A stretch of DNA of 64,000 bases, taken from the NCBI RefSeq assembly GCF_004519305.1, contig NZ_SOZA01000002.1, positions 124,001 to 188,000 on the forward strand, given 5' to 3'. Under the pieces are notes generated by a model that was not told the origin of the DNA, made no database searches, and worked only from the letters and a program-made list of their open reading frames with translations. The translations under genes were made by a program, and so were the position numbers. Of the stretch, positions 1 to 9,301 are shown piece after piece (within the stretch, counting starts at the first letter, position 1; every line of letters starts with the position of its first letter). The DNA comes from Pseudomonas sp. RIT623 (lineage in GTDB: Bacteria > Pseudomonadota > Gammaproteobacteria > Pseudomonadales > Pseudomonadaceae).

Positions 1-6
1 GCAGCT

Positions 7-1065
7 TCAGGCGTTGCCCGACAGTTTCAACCGCGCCGCCTGGGTGAAGTCGAGCATACGGTTCAGCGGCTTGATCGCCTTGGGGATCAGCGCCGGCTCG
101 ACGAAGATCTCGTCGCTGCCATTGCGCAGGCAGTCCAGCACCCGCTCCAGGGTGTTCATGGCCATCCACGGGCAGTGCGCGCAACTGCGGCAGGCCGCGC
201 CGTTGCCAGCGGTCGGCGCCTCGACGAATTCCTTGTCCGGGCACAGCTGCTGCATCTTGTAGAAGATGCCGCGGTCGGTGGCGACGATGAAGGTCTTGTT
301 CGGCAAGGTCTGCGCCGCCTTGATCAGCTGGCTGGTGGAGCCTACCGCGTCGGCCAGCTCGATCACCGCTTCCGGCGACTCCGGATGCACCAGGATCGCG
401 GCGTCCGGGTACAGCGCCTTCATGTCGGCCAACTGGCGCGACTTGAACTCCTCGTGAACGATGCAGGCGCCGTCCCACAACAGCATGTCGGCGCCGGTCT
501 GCTTCTGGATATAGCGCCCCAGGTGCTGGTCCGGACCCCAGATGATGGTCTCGCCGTTGTCCATCAGGCTTTCGACAATCTCCAGCGCGCAACTGGATGT
601 CACCACCCAGTCGGCCCGCGCCTTCACCGCGGCGGAGGTGTTGGCATAGACCACCACGGTGCGCTCGGGGTGCTGGTCGCAGAAGGCCGAGAACGCCTCT
701 ACCGGACAGCCCAGGTCCAGCGAGCAGGTCGCCTCCAGAGTCGGCATCAGCACGCGTTTTTCCGGGGTGAGGATCTTCGCGGTCTCCCCCATGAAACGCA
801 CGCCCGCCACCACCACGGTCTCGGCCGCGTGGTTCTTGCCGAAACGCGCCATTTCCAGTGAATCGGACACGCAGCCGCCAGTTTCCTCGGCCAATGCCTG
901 GATCACCGGATCGCAATAATAGTGGGCAACGAGCACGGCATTCTGCTTTTTCAGCTCGGCAGCGATGGCCGCACGGTAATCGGCCTCCTGCGCGGGCGTC
1001 AGCGGGTTGGGCTGCTTGGCGTCTAGGTGGGCCTGTACCAACAGGCGTTCGGAAATCTGGGTCAT
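7..1065 (-). CDS. nadA: Quinolinate synthase A
   Basis: Makes quinolinate from iminoaspartate and dihydroxyacetone phosphate, the step before NadC in de novo NAD synthesis; cytosolic, with a [4Fe-4S] cluster. The 352-residue product shows the family segments: HYYCDP near the N terminus, the CSLDLGCP segment, the SSCALE segment, and a cysteine-rich C-terminal [13 protein letters not shown] stretch supplying cluster ligands. The ATG at 1065 (MTQISERLL) fits the family length; an in-frame start 16 codons upstream would add an unrelated tail. It stands alone, with a REP-like hairpin between it and the next gene. Identification is by clear family match. Confidence 0.97.
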   Translation of the reverse strand: MTQISERLLVQAHLDAKQPNPLTPAQEADYRAAIAAELKKQNAVLVAHYYCDPVIQALAEETGGCVSDSLEMARFGKNHAAETVVVAGVRFMGETAKILTPEKRVLMPTLEATCSLDLGCPVEAFSAFCDQHPERTVVVYANTSAAVKARADWVVTSSCALEIVESLMDNGETIIWGPDQHLGRYIQKQTGADMLLWDGACIVHEEFKSRQLADMKALYPDAAILVHPESPEAVIELADAVGSTSQLIKAAQTLPNKTFIVATDRGIFYKMQQLCPDKEFVEAPTAGNGAACRSCAHCPWMAMNTLERVLDCLRNGSDEIFVEPALIPKAIKPLNRMLDFTQAARLKLSGNA

Positions 1066-1257
1066 GATCGCTGGACCTGCGGGGCGCGCGAGCGCGTCAG
1101 TCGAGTGTATCACCCGGCCCTGGCAGATCGGCTAGCGGTGCCGGACGGCCAGCGTCTCGGCGCCTCTGCGGGCACGGATTCTTATCGGACGCGAAGGCTA
1201 CAGGCAATCGGGGGGATGCAAAAGGGGTTTTTGCGGGGAGGGCCCATCGCGGGGCAA

Positions 1258-1288
1258 GCCCGCTCCCACGAAGTCGACGGGAGCGGGC
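1258..1288. repeat. REP-like inverted repeat between the DUF945 gene and nadA
   Basis: A 10-bp perfect stem (GCCCGCTCCC at 1258-1267 against GGGAGCGGGC at 1279-1288) encloses an 11-nt loop. The left arm is part of the common P. putida REP consensus, preceded by CGCGGGGCAA. It lies 12 bp beyond the stop codon of the minus-strand DUF945 gene, so it could protect or end that transcript, although no clear T-run follows on that strand. Confidence 0.75.
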
Positions 1289-1299
1289 CTGCTGAGGGA

Positions 1300-2811
1300 T
1301 CAGCCCTGCGGCTGGAGTGCAGCCAGGTGGCCGCTGACGAGCAGGGCGAACTCTTCCACTGTCATCTTCTTGCCATTGAAGTCGACCATGCCATCGGCGT
1401 ACTGCAGGCTTGCCACCACATCGCTGCCCTGCACCGTCGCCATGCCGCTCTGCAGCGCCATCATGCCGAGCATTTCACCGGCCTGGCTGGACTGCTGGGC
1501 AATGGCCTGGGCATCGGTCTCGCCTTCGAGCAGCGCCTGCAGCGTGGCCAGGTCGGCGACCATCGGCTTGGACACGCTGAGCTTGGCTTTGAGTTGCGTC
1601 AGCAACTGCTTGCCCAACTGATCAGGCGGCAGATCGAAAGAGCTGGGGTTGGCGAAATCCATCGCCAGGTTGAAGTGGCTCTCGCCATTGGCGGTCTTGA
1701 ACGCCAGCTTCTCCACCGCTACCTGCGGTTTGGCGACCAGCAGCTTCTGCAGGTCGGCCTGGACCTTGGCCTGCTCCTCAGGCGTCATCTCCAGCTCAGG
1801 CGCCTCGCCTTCGGCGGCGGCCTGCTGCATCTGTGGCAACTGGCTCTGGTACCACGCCATCAGTGCCTGCATGGCCGGAATATCGATGGACTTCATGGTC
1901 AGGACCATTTCCGCGCTGCCCACCTTGCGCCCGGCATAGCTGATGTCGTCGACTTTATATTCCAGGCGCCCGGCCAGCTTGTCCTTGGCCTGGCCCTCGG
2001 CGTTGTACAGGTTGTTCTGTTGCAGCCCCTTGAGCACCAGCACTTCCTGCTTCGGCCCGAAGGTCACCTGGGTGTCGGCCAGGGCCAGGTCGAAGTTGCC
2101 GACATACACCATGTCGTGGCCAGTCTCGGTGAGCTTGCCACCGGCCTTGAAGCCATTGAGCAGGATCTTTACCGGGGCCTGTTGCTCGTCGACGAAGTTC
2201 AGTTCCAGGTGCCCGGCATCGGCATGAATGGCCACTGCCTTGCCATCGCGATCACCGCTCAACAGCACCTGCATGCCGGAGAATTCCAGGACATCGTCGC
2301 CGTCCTGCTTGAGGGTGACCGGCGCCAGGCGAATGTCACTGTCGACGCTGCCGTCGTAGCCCAGGCTGAACTGCGCGGTGAGCGGCGCCTTGTCGCCAGC
2401 GGCGGTGTACCAACCCGAGGTGAAGTCGTCCTTGTCCAGCACGCTGTTGCTGGTGGCCAGCACCGGCATCAGCTTGAACGCCTTGACCCGCGACCAGGGG
2501 AACGGGCCATGCTCGATCTGATCGGTCACGCCGACCTCGAAGTTGACCGCGTCGGCCTCGCCCACTTGCACGTTCTCGACCTTCAGCCGGTAGTGTGCGG
2601 TGCTGGTGAAGAAATGTTGATCGAGCGACACCAGCTCGAGGGTCATGCTGCCGCCGTTACCGACCAGGGCTTTTTTCAACTCTTCGTTGCCACGGGCAAC
2701 GGAGCGCTCGAGCTCGGCGGGCAGTTGCTTGCCGGTGTACCAGGCGCCAGCGGTGGTTGCGACGGCGATGGCGACGGCCAGACCGGAAAGGATGCCAACT
2801 GATTTCTTCAT
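1300..2811 (-). CDS. DUF945 (YdgA-like) family protein, membrane anchored
   Basis: A 503-residue protein of unknown biochemical role. After MKKS, a hydrophobic segment (about residues 4-24) is an uncleaved anchor or signal peptide. The rest is a long, largely beta-type periplasmic region with the (Y)TGKQL motif just after the anchor, as in the YdgA/DUF945 family, whose usual length is about 500 residues. The ATG at 2811 was chosen because translation from there begins directly with the anchor; the frame stays open upstream without family-like sequence. It is transcribed alone towards nadA. Family call is fairly sure; function is not known. Confidence 0.85.
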   Translation of the reverse strand: MKKSVGILSGLAVAIAVATTAGAWYTGKQLPAELERSVARGNEELKKALVGNGGSMTLELVSLDQHFFTSTAHYRLKVENVQVGEADAVNFEVGVTDQIEHGPFPWSRVKAFKLMPVLATSNSVLDKDDFTSGWYTAAGDKAPLTAQFSLGYDGSVDSDIRLAPVTLKQDGDDVLEFSGMQVLLSGDRDGKAVAIHADAGHLELNFVDEQQAPVKILLNGFKAGGKLTETGHDMVYVGNFDLALADTQVTFGPKQEVLVLKGLQQNNLYNAEGQAKDKLAGRLEYKVDDISYAGRKVGSAEMVLTMKSIDIPAMQALMAWYQSQLPQMQQAAAEGEAPELEMTPEEQAKVQADLQKLLVAKPQVAVEKLAFKTANGESHFNLAMDFANPSSFDLPPDQLGKQLLTQLKAKLSVSKPMVADLATLQALLEGETDAQAIAQQSSQAGEMLGMMALQSGMATVQGSDVVASLQYADGMVDFNGKKMTVEEFALLVSGHLAALQPQG

Positions 2812-3228
2812 GAATAGAACCGATTGCTGTCCATAGGGAGGGCGATTGAGCGAGCCACGCAAAGGTGGGCGCGCGGATTGGCAAGAATACCACCGGCGCC
2901 CGGTCGGCGCGGTGATGCGTGGTGGATTTTCTGTATCTGCCGACGACGGCATGGATTGCGAAAGACCGTAAATTTTTACGAACATAAAAATCGATTTACA
3001 GCCCGCCAACTCGGCCAAACAGAGTGCATAACAGCCAAATAAATCGATTCATGCCCCACCCATTTGACAACCTGTCATGTTTAACTTGACACCCAAACGG
3101 CCATCGTCTTTTATTTCGCCACCCCGCAGCTCCGACATAAAAGGTGAACAACATGGAGCCCACCCGCTCGACCTCGTCGTGCCCGTCACCCGCCGTGCCC
3201 GTTGTTTCGACACAGGAGCAGCGCCCGC
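2812..3228. other. 417-bp divergent intergenic region
   Basis: Separates the minus-strand DUF945 gene from the plus-strand permease and is the natural place for both promoters. It is AT-rich around 2960-3120. A 14-bp palindrome CGTAAATTTTTACG lies at 2967-2980, and two TTGACA hexamers lie near 3063 and 3085. No protein-coding sequence is convincing here. Confidence 0.5.
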
Positions 3229-4581
3229 ATGCAGCCTGACCACAGCGCTCCCGGCAATGCCCAGTTCCGCAAGACCCTGCGCCTCTGGCACGTGGTGATC
3301 ATCGGCCTGGCCTACCTCACCCCGATGACCGTGTTCGACACCTTCGGCATCGTCTCCGGCATTACTGCCGGACATGTACCCAGCGCGTATATCCTGGCAC
3401 TGGCCGGCATCCTGTTCACCGCCGTGAGCTATGGCACCCTGGTACGACGCTTCCCGCAGTCCGGCTCGGCCTACACCTACACCCAACGGGCGATCAATCC
3501 GCACGTGGGCTTCCTGGTCGGCTGGTCATCGCTGCTGGACTACCTGCTGTTGCCGATGGTCAATGCGCTGCTGGCCAAGCTGTACCTGTCGGCAATGTTC
3601 CCCGAGGTGCCGGCGTGGGTCTGGGTGGTTGGCTTCGTCACCCTGATCAGCCTGATCAACATGCGCAGCGTCAACCTGGTGGCGCATTTCAACCTGTTGT
3701 TCGTCGCCGTGCAGGTGGCGATCATCGCCGTGTTCATCTACCTCTGCTGGCGCGGCCTGGGCCACGGCGAAGGCCTGGGCACGGCCTGGAGCCTGGTGCC
3801 GTTCGCCGACGAGCAGACCCAGTTCGCCGCCCTGGCGGCGGGCGCGACCATCCTGTGTTTCTCGTTCCTGGGCTTCGACGCGGTGACCTGCCTGTCGGAA
3901 GAAACCCGCGACCCGGGCAAGACCATTCCCCGGGCGATCTTCCTCACCGCGCTGATCGGCGGCGTGGTGTTCATCGGCGTGTCCTACTTCATCCAGGCGT
4001 ACTTCCCGACCATGGCCCGTTTCCACGACCAGGAAGCGGCGCTGCCGGAAATCGCCCTGTATGTCGGCGGCAAGCTGTTCCAGTCAGTATTCATCGCCTG
4101 CACCGTGATCAACACCATCGCCTCGGGCCTGGCCTCGCAGACCAGCGTCTCGCGCCTGCTCTACGTGATGGGCCGCGATCAGGTGATACCGGCCAGCGTC
4201 TTCGCCCGCCTGCACCCGCGCTACAAAACCCCGGTGCTGAACATCGCCGTGGTCGGCCTGATCTCGCTGTCGGCGATCTTCTTCGACCTGGTCACCGCCA
4301 CCTCGGTGATCAACTTCGGCGCGCTGGTGGCCTTCAGTTTCGTCAACCTGTCGGTGATCAACCACTGCTATATCCGCGAACGGCAGAACAAGGGCCTGAC
4401 GAACAACCTCAAGTATCTGGTCATGCCGACGATAGGCTTTTGCATCATCGTTTCGCTGTGGCTGGACCTGAACCAACACTCCTTGCTGTTCGGCGGGGTC
4501 TGGGCCCTGCTCGGCGTGTTCTACCTGGGCTGGCTGACCAAGGCCTTCAGGGTCGCGCCACCTAACTGCATCGCCGACTGA
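3229..4581 (+). CDS. puuP: APC-family putrescine importer, PuuP-like
   Basis: A 450-residue inner-membrane amino acid/polyamine permease with about 12 hydrophobic segments. Recalled E. coli PuuP aligns over the whole length, including [19 protein letters not shown] near the N terminus, SAYTYTQ, the SFLGFDAVT segment, and [12 protein letters not shown] in the second half. By analogy it imports putrescine driven by an ion gradient. The ATG at 3229 follows an AGGAGC ribosome-binding site. It is followed after a terminator by a McpU-type chemoreceptor, which supports a polyamine substrate. PuuP-type specificity is inferred, not proved. Confidence 0.85.
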   Translation: MQPDHSAPGNAQFRKTLRLWHVVIIGLAYLTPMTVFDTFGIVSGITAGHVPSAYILALAGILFTAVSYGTLVRRFPQSGSAYTYTQRAINPHVGFLVGWSSLLDYLLLPMVNALLAKLYLSAMFPEVPAWVWVVGFVTLISLINMRSVNLVAHFNLLFVAVQVAIIAVFIYLCWRGLGHGEGLGTAWSLVPFADEQTQFAALAAGATILCFSFLGFDAVTCLSEETRDPGKTIPRAIFLTALIGGVVFIGVSYFIQAYFPTMARFHDQEAALPEIALYVGGKLFQSVFIACTVINTIASGLASQTSVSRLLYVMGRDQVIPASVFARLHPRYKTPVLNIAVVGLISLSAIFFDLVTATSVINFGALVAFSFVNLSVINHCYIRERQNKGLTNNLKYLVMPTIGFCIIVSLWLDLNQHSLLFGGVWALLGVFYLGWLTKAFRVAPPNCIAD

Positions 4582-4588
4582 ACCACCC

Positions 4589-4617
4589 GACGCCCGCCTC
4601 ACCGCGGGCGTCCTTTT
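4589..4617 (+). terminator. Rho-independent terminator after the PuuP-like gene
   Basis: GACGCCCGC and GCGGGCGTC form a 9-bp stem around a 6-nt loop, followed by CTTTT. It separates the permease from the chemoreceptor, so the two are probably transcribed mainly on their own. Confidence 0.75.
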
Positions 4618-4636
4618 GCCAGAGAAGGAAACGCCC

Positions 4637-6763
4637 ATGCTGTCGCGCCGCCTCTCCATCCAGTGGAAGATCACCCTGCTTGCCGGCCTGTGCCTGCTGG
4701 CCATCGTCGCCTTGCTGGTGGCGACGTCGCTGACCCAGGCTCGGCGTAGCGCCGAGCAGGTGTTCCAGGCCAACAGCGAGCTGCTCGACCGCAGCGCGCG
4801 CCTGCGCCTGCAAGCCCACGGCGAAACCCAGGCGCTGCGCATCCAGCGTTATTTCATGGATGCCTACCAGTATGGCAACGGCTTCGCGCGCCTGGTGCAA
4901 GCGCTCAAGGCCCGCGGCGGCGCCGACCTGCGCGAAGAACTGAACCGCCAGGCCCGTGCCGCGCTGGCCGGCAACAGCGACCTGATCGGCCTGTACCTGG
5001 TGTTCCAACCCAATGCCCTGGACCAGGCGGATGACCACTTCGTCGGCCAGGCGGCCAACGGCAGCAACGACAGCGGGCGCTTCTCGCTGTACTGGTCGCA
5101 ACCCAGCGTGGGCGCCCTGGAGCAGGAGGCCATGCCCGAGGCGATGCTGGCCGACACCAGCGTTGGCGCCAACGGTTCGCCCTACAACCGCTGGCTGACC
5201 TGCCCGCAGGAAACTGCCAAGGCCTGCGTGCTCGACCCTTATTTCGATGAGGTCAACGGCCACCAGGTGCTGATGACCAGCATCGCCCTGCCGCTGTTGG
5301 ACAATGGCAAGGTGATCGGCGTGGTCGGCCTGGACATCGGCCTGGACAACCTCCAGCAGTTGAGCCTGGCCGGGCGCCAGGAGCTGTTCGACGGCCAGGG
5401 CCAGGTCAGCATCGTCAGCCCCGCGGGCCTGCTCGCCGGGCACAGCCAGGATGCCGCGCAACTGAGCAAGACCATCGAGCAAGCCTTCGGCGCCAACGCC
5501 AGCGCCCTCACCGGACCCTTGCGCGCGGGCCAGGCAGTGGAGCGCCTGGACGGCGGCACCATGCGCATTTCCCGGCCGTTTGCGCCGATCCCGGGTGCCG
5601 CGCCCTGGCAGGTCCTTCTGGAGCTGCCCGAGCAGGTGCTGCAGGCCCCCGCCGTCAACCTCAACCAGCGCCTGGACAACCAGAACCAGCAAGCCAACCT
5701 GGTCAGCCTGCTTATCGGCCTCGGCGCGGCGGTGCTCGGCCTGTTGCTGGTGTGGCTGACCGCCCGCGGCGTGACCCGGCCGATCCTTGCCGTGGCGGCG
5801 CGCCTGGAAGACATCGCCAGTGGCGAGGGTGACCTGACCCGGCGCCTGGACTATGCCCGCGACGACGAACTGGGCCAACTGACCGGCTGGTTCAACCGCT
5901 TCCTCGACAAGCTGCAACCGGTGATCGCCCAGCTCAAGGGCTCGGTGCAGGAGGCCCGCGGCACCGCCGACCAGTCGGCGTTGATCGCCAGTCAGACCAG
6001 CGATGGCATGCAGCTGCAGCACCGCGAGATCGAGCAGGTGGCCACCGCGGCAAACGAAATGAGCGCCACGGCCCACGATGTCGCACACAATGCCGCCCAG
6101 GCCGCGCAAGCCGCCCGCGGCGCCGACCAGGCGACCCGCGATGGCCTGGCGCGGGTAGCGGCGACGCGCACGGCGATCGACCAGCTCGCCGATGGCATGA
6201 ACGCGGCGATGGACGAGGCCCGGGCGCTGGAGAGCCGAGGCGAGCAGATCGGCTCGGTGCTGGAGGTGATCCGCGCGATTGCCGAGCAGACCAATTTGCT
6301 GGCGCTCAACGCGGCGATCGAGGCGGCTCGGGCCGGCGAGGCTGGGCGTGGTTTCGCTGTAGTGGCCGATGAGGTGCGCAACCTGGCCCAGCGCACCCAG
6401 GTGTCGGTGGAGGAGATCCGCCAGGTGATCGAGGGTTTGCAGCAGGGCACGCAGGATGTGGTGGGGGCGATGCATGCGGGCCAGCGCCAGGCCCAGGACA
6501 GCGCCGCGCAGATGGAGCAGACCTTGCCTGCGTTGCAGCGGATCGGCGAGGCGGTGGCGGTAATCACCGACATGAACCTGCAGATCGCCTCGGCTGCCGA
6601 GGAGCAGAGTGCGGTGGCCGAGGAGGTGAACCGCAACGTGGCGGGGATTCGTGACGTGACCGAGTCGCTGTCAGGGCAGGCGGACGAGTCGGCGCGGATC
6701 AGCCAGGCGTTGAATCGGTTGGCCAACGAACAGCAGGTATTGATGGCGCAATTTCGGGTGTGA
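4637..6763 (+). CDS. mcpU: Methyl-accepting chemotaxis protein, McpU-like
   Basis: A 708-residue transducer. TM1 is at about residues 11-31, a large periplasmic double-Cache-type ligand domain follows to about 350, TM2 is at about 353-376, then a HAMP domain, then the cytoplasmic signalling coiled coil with the conserved hairpin tip [19 protein letters not shown]. The C terminus (MAQFRV) has no CheR-binding pentapeptide. Architecture, adjacency to a PuuP-like permease and chromosomal position match McpU of P. putida, known to sense putrescine and other polyamines. The start at 4637 follows AGAAGGA. The ligand is inferred from context. Confidence 0.88.
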   Translation: MLSRRLSIQWKITLLAGLCLLAIVALLVATSLTQARRSAEQVFQANSELLDRSARLRLQAHGETQALRIQRYFMDAYQYGNGFARLVQALKARGGADLREELNRQARAALAGNSDLIGLYLVFQPNALDQADDHFVGQAANGSNDSGRFSLYWSQPSVGALEQEAMPEAMLADTSVGANGSPYNRWLTCPQETAKACVLDPYFDEVNGHQVLMTSIALPLLDNGKVIGVVGLDIGLDNLQQLSLAGRQELFDGQGQVSIVSPAGLLAGHSQDAAQLSKTIEQAFGANASALTGPLRAGQAVERLDGGTMRISRPFAPIPGAAPWQVLLELPEQVLQAPAVNLNQRLDNQNQQANLVSLLIGLGAAVLGLLLVWLTARGVTRPILAVAARLEDIASGEGDLTRRLDYARDDELGQLTGWFNRFLDKLQPVIAQLKGSVQEARGTADQSALIASQTSDGMQLQHREIEQVATAANEMSATAHDVAHNAAQAAQAARGADQATRDGLARVAATRTAIDQLADGMNAAMDEARALESRGEQIGSVLEVIRAIAEQTNLLALNAAIEAARAGEAGRGFAVVADEVRNLAQRTQVSVEEIRQVIEGLQQGTQDVVGAMHAGQRQAQDSAAQMEQTLPALQRIGEAVAVITDMNLQIASAAEEQSAVAEEVNRNVAGIRDVTESLSGQADESARISQALNRLANEQQVLMAQFRV

Positions 6764-6855
6764 TCATGTGGAGGGACACCTCCCTCCTCGCCCACCCATG
6801 ATCTGAGCCATACCTGATCTTGATCTTCATCCAAGGTCGAAAGATCAACGTCACA

Positions 6856-6888
6856 ACTTCAGGAGGCCGGAGTGCGGTCTCCTGAAGT
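6856..6888. repeat. Inverted repeat in the mcpU-cptA intergenic region
   Basis: A 10-bp perfect stem, ACTTCAGGAG at 6856-6865 and CTCCTGAAGT at 6879-6888, with a 13-nt loop. No T-run follows, so it may be a weak transcription stop or an RNA-stabilising hairpin. The 297-bp interval 6764-7060 holds no other recognisable feature apart from a smaller GGAGG/CCTCC hairpin near 6772. Confidence 0.5.
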
Positions 6889-7060
6889 GGCAATTTATGT
6901 CGACTGAACTACCGCGCGCTTAGAAGCAAAATCAAAAGCAGAGCAAGAGCAACCGCGGTGTCCTCGGGAGTTTCATGAATTGTTCACGAAGTTTTCACGC
7001 CGCCCCCTTTAGCGTCGCCTCCCAGCCAATCTGGCTGACATCCGGCGTTATGAGGCTCTC

Positions 7061-8821
7061 GTGTCACGCATATCCCCCACCCGCACCGACTGGGCCGGCC
7101 TCGGCTGGCTTGTGCTGTTCTTCTGGTATTTCTCCGGCGTCACCCAAGGCCTGCTGCTCTTTAGCGGCACCACCGGTTTTTCCGGCTTCCGTGACTCGCT
7201 CATCCTCAGCAGCCTGTGGCTCGCCCCAGTCCTGCTGCTACCCCGCCTGACCCGACCTCTCGCCGCACTGATCGGCGTGGTGCTGTGGGCCAGTTCGTTG
7301 GTAGGCCTAAGCTATTTCGGCATCTACGGCCAGGAGTTCTCACAGAGCGTCATCTTCGTGATGTTCGAGTCCAATACCGCCGAGGCCGGGGAATACTTCA
7401 GCCAGTACTTCAGCGTGTGGCTAGGCCTCGCATTGCTACTCTACAGCCTGGTAGCTGTCCTGTTGTGGAAACGCATCCGCCCCGTCAACCTGCCCCTGTA
7501 CAGTCGCCTTCCGGTGGCGTTCCTGCTGTTGGCGGCCATCCTCGTCTACCCCTTCTACAAACAGATGGTCTCCCAGCAACGCAGCTTTGCCGATGCCCAG
7601 GAAAGGGTCGAGCAGCGCATGGCCGTGGCAGTACCTTGGCAATTGCTGGTCGGCTACCGGCAGTATCGCCAGCAACTGGACAACATGCAGGCACTGCTGG
7701 ACCAGAACGCCGCCCTGCCCCCCCTGCAAAACCTCAAGGACAGCAGCGGCGATGCACCCCGTACCCTGGTGCTGGTACTCGGCGAGTCCACCACCCGCGA
7801 ACACATGCACCTGTACGGCTATGGCCGCGAAACCACACCGAACCTCGATGCCCTGGCTGCCCGCGACAACAGCCTCACGGTGTTTCGCAACGTGGTCTCG
7901 CCACGCCCGTACACCATCGAGGTGATGCAGCAGATCCTCACCTTTGGCAACGAGGAACATCCAGACCGCTTCCTCACCGACCCGTCGCTGATCAACCTGA
8001 TGAAACAGGCCGGCTACAAGACGTTCTGGATCACCAACCAGCAAACCATGACCAAGCGCAACACCATGCTCACCACCTTCTCGCAGCAGACGGATGTGCC
8101 GGTGTACCTGAACAACCAGCGCACCCAGAACGCCAGCCAGTTCGACAGCGTGGTGCTCGACCCCTTCGACCAGGCCCTGCGCGACCCGGCGCAGAAGAAA
8201 CTGATCATCGTCCATCTGCTCGGCACCCACATGGACTACCGCTACCGCTACCCGGCTGACTTCGAATATTTCAAGGACAACCTCGGCGCGCCGGCGGCCC
8301 TGTCGCCCGAGCAGGTGCAAACCTACAACTTCTATGACAACGCGGTGCGCTACAACGACTTCGTCGTCTCGGACCTGATCAAGCGCTACTCGGCCACCAC
8401 GCCCAACGGCTTCCTGCTGTACCTCTCCGACCACGGCGAGGATGTCTACAGCTCCGGCAAGCATGATCGACTGGGGCGCAATGAGGCAGATCCGACCCGA
8501 CCGATGTACACCATCCCCTTCCTGCTGTGGACCTCGCCCAGTTGGCAGGCGGCCCACCCCCGCGACCTGCGGGCCATGGTCAACCGCCCCTACAGCAGTG
8601 CGCACCTGATCCACACCCTGTCCGACCTGGCCGGCCTGAGCTATGACCATTTCGAGCCAGCCAAGAGCCTGGTGAACCCACAGTTCAGCGCCATCCCGCG
8701 TTGGATCGGCGACCCCTACGCGAAAAACGGCCTGCATGAGTTCGACAAGCTACCCGGCGTCAACGATGACAAGGAGCAGCGTACCGCCAGCAGCGATATC
8801 GCCAGCCCTCAGAGCAAGTGA
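7061..8821 (+). CDS. cptA: Phosphoethanolamine transferase, CptA/EptC-like
   Basis: A 586-residue inner-membrane enzyme of the EptA/CptA sulfatase-fold family, which moves phosphoethanolamine from phosphatidylethanolamine to lipopolysaccharide. Hydrophobic segments fill about residues 10-165; the periplasmic catalytic domain begins near 230 with the LVLVLGESTTREH motif (nucleophile Thr about 244) and carries the SDHGE metal-binding motif near residue 456. The HMHLYGYGRETTPNLD segment is typical. The start is GTG at 7061, since the nearest upstream ATG is in another frame; GAGG precedes it. It is followed by a strong terminator. Core-heptose rather than lipid A specificity is inferred from overall similarity to CptA/EptC. 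Confidence 0.88.
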   Translation: MSRISPTRTDWAGLGWLVLFFWYFSGVTQGLLLFSGTTGFSGFRDSLILSSLWLAPVLLLPRLTRPLAALIGVVLWASSLVGLSYFGIYGQEFSQSVIFVMFESNTAEAGEYFSQYFSVWLGLALLLYSLVAVLLWKRIRPVNLPLYSRLPVAFLLLAAILVYPFYKQMVSQQRSFADAQERVEQRMAVAVPWQLLVGYRQYRQQLDNMQALLDQNAALPPLQNLKDSSGDAPRTLVLVLGESTTREHMHLYGYGRETTPNLDALAARDNSLTVFRNVVSPRPYTIEVMQQILTFGNEEHPDRFLTDPSLINLMKQAGYKTFWITNQQTMTKRNTMLTTFSQQTDVPVYLNNQRTQNASQFDSVVLDPFDQALRDPAQKKLIIVHLLGTHMDYRYRYPADFEYFKDNLGAPAALSPEQVQTYNFYDNAVRYNDFVVSDLIKRYSATTPNGFLLYLSDHGEDVYSSGKHDRLGRNEADPTRPMYTIPFLLWTSPSWQAAHPRDLRAMVNRPYSSAHLIHTLSDLAGLSYDHFEPAKSLVNPQFSAIPRWIGDPYAKNGLHEFDKLPGVNDDKEQRTASSDIASPQSK

Positions 8822-8858
8822 CCAAGGGCGCAAGCCCGCTCTCCCTGCGCAAGCCTTC

Positions 8859-8893
8859 AAGCCGGTACCTGGTCATCCAGGTACCGGCTTTTT
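8859..8893 (+). terminator. Rho-independent terminator after cptA
   Basis: A 14-bp perfect stem (AAGCCGGTACCTGG / CCAGGTACCGGCTT) with a TCAT loop is followed by TTT. It closes the phosphoethanolamine transferase transcript. Confidence 0.9.
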
Positions 8894-9301
8894 CGTATGG
8901 CTACGGGTGATGAAATTTTTTCCACCCACCCAGATGAGGCGCCTTGTCCAAAATACAAATAGACGACATCTGTCGTCGAAGTGACAAGCCCAAACTCCTT
9001 AAAATTCGACAACTTTAAATAATCACCTTATCAAAAGGCACTTTTATCGATTGTCAGACTTATCAAAACGACGAAACAAAACATTCCCAAAAGGAATGAT
9101 ATAGCAACTAATGGTCGTTTGTTCCCCGCGTCTTTCGAGGTCGATACTGACTTCCATCAATGCAATCGTGACCGCCATGGCCGTGGAGCCGCCATCGGCC
9201 AGAGTGCGTCCGTGCAAAGGCTTTTTCGCCGCAGTAACTGCAAGTGGCCAGAACACAACAAGAACAACAACTCACTTGAATGCAGATCAAATAGGTTGCC
9301 C
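8894..9301. other. Intergenic region upstream of the LysP-like permease
   Basis: About 410 bp without a convincing gene. The stretch at about 8940-9110 is strikingly AT-rich for this genome and probably carries the permease promoter. The frame of the permease stays open upstream to 9119, but that translation has no family-like sequence. Confidence 0.5.

Noticed and set aside
1027..2802. A 591-codon open frame on the plus strand opposite the DUF945 gene
   Set aside because: Its translation is rich in His, Gln, Leu and Gly without any family-like pattern, a typical mirror of a GC-rich gene on the other strand.
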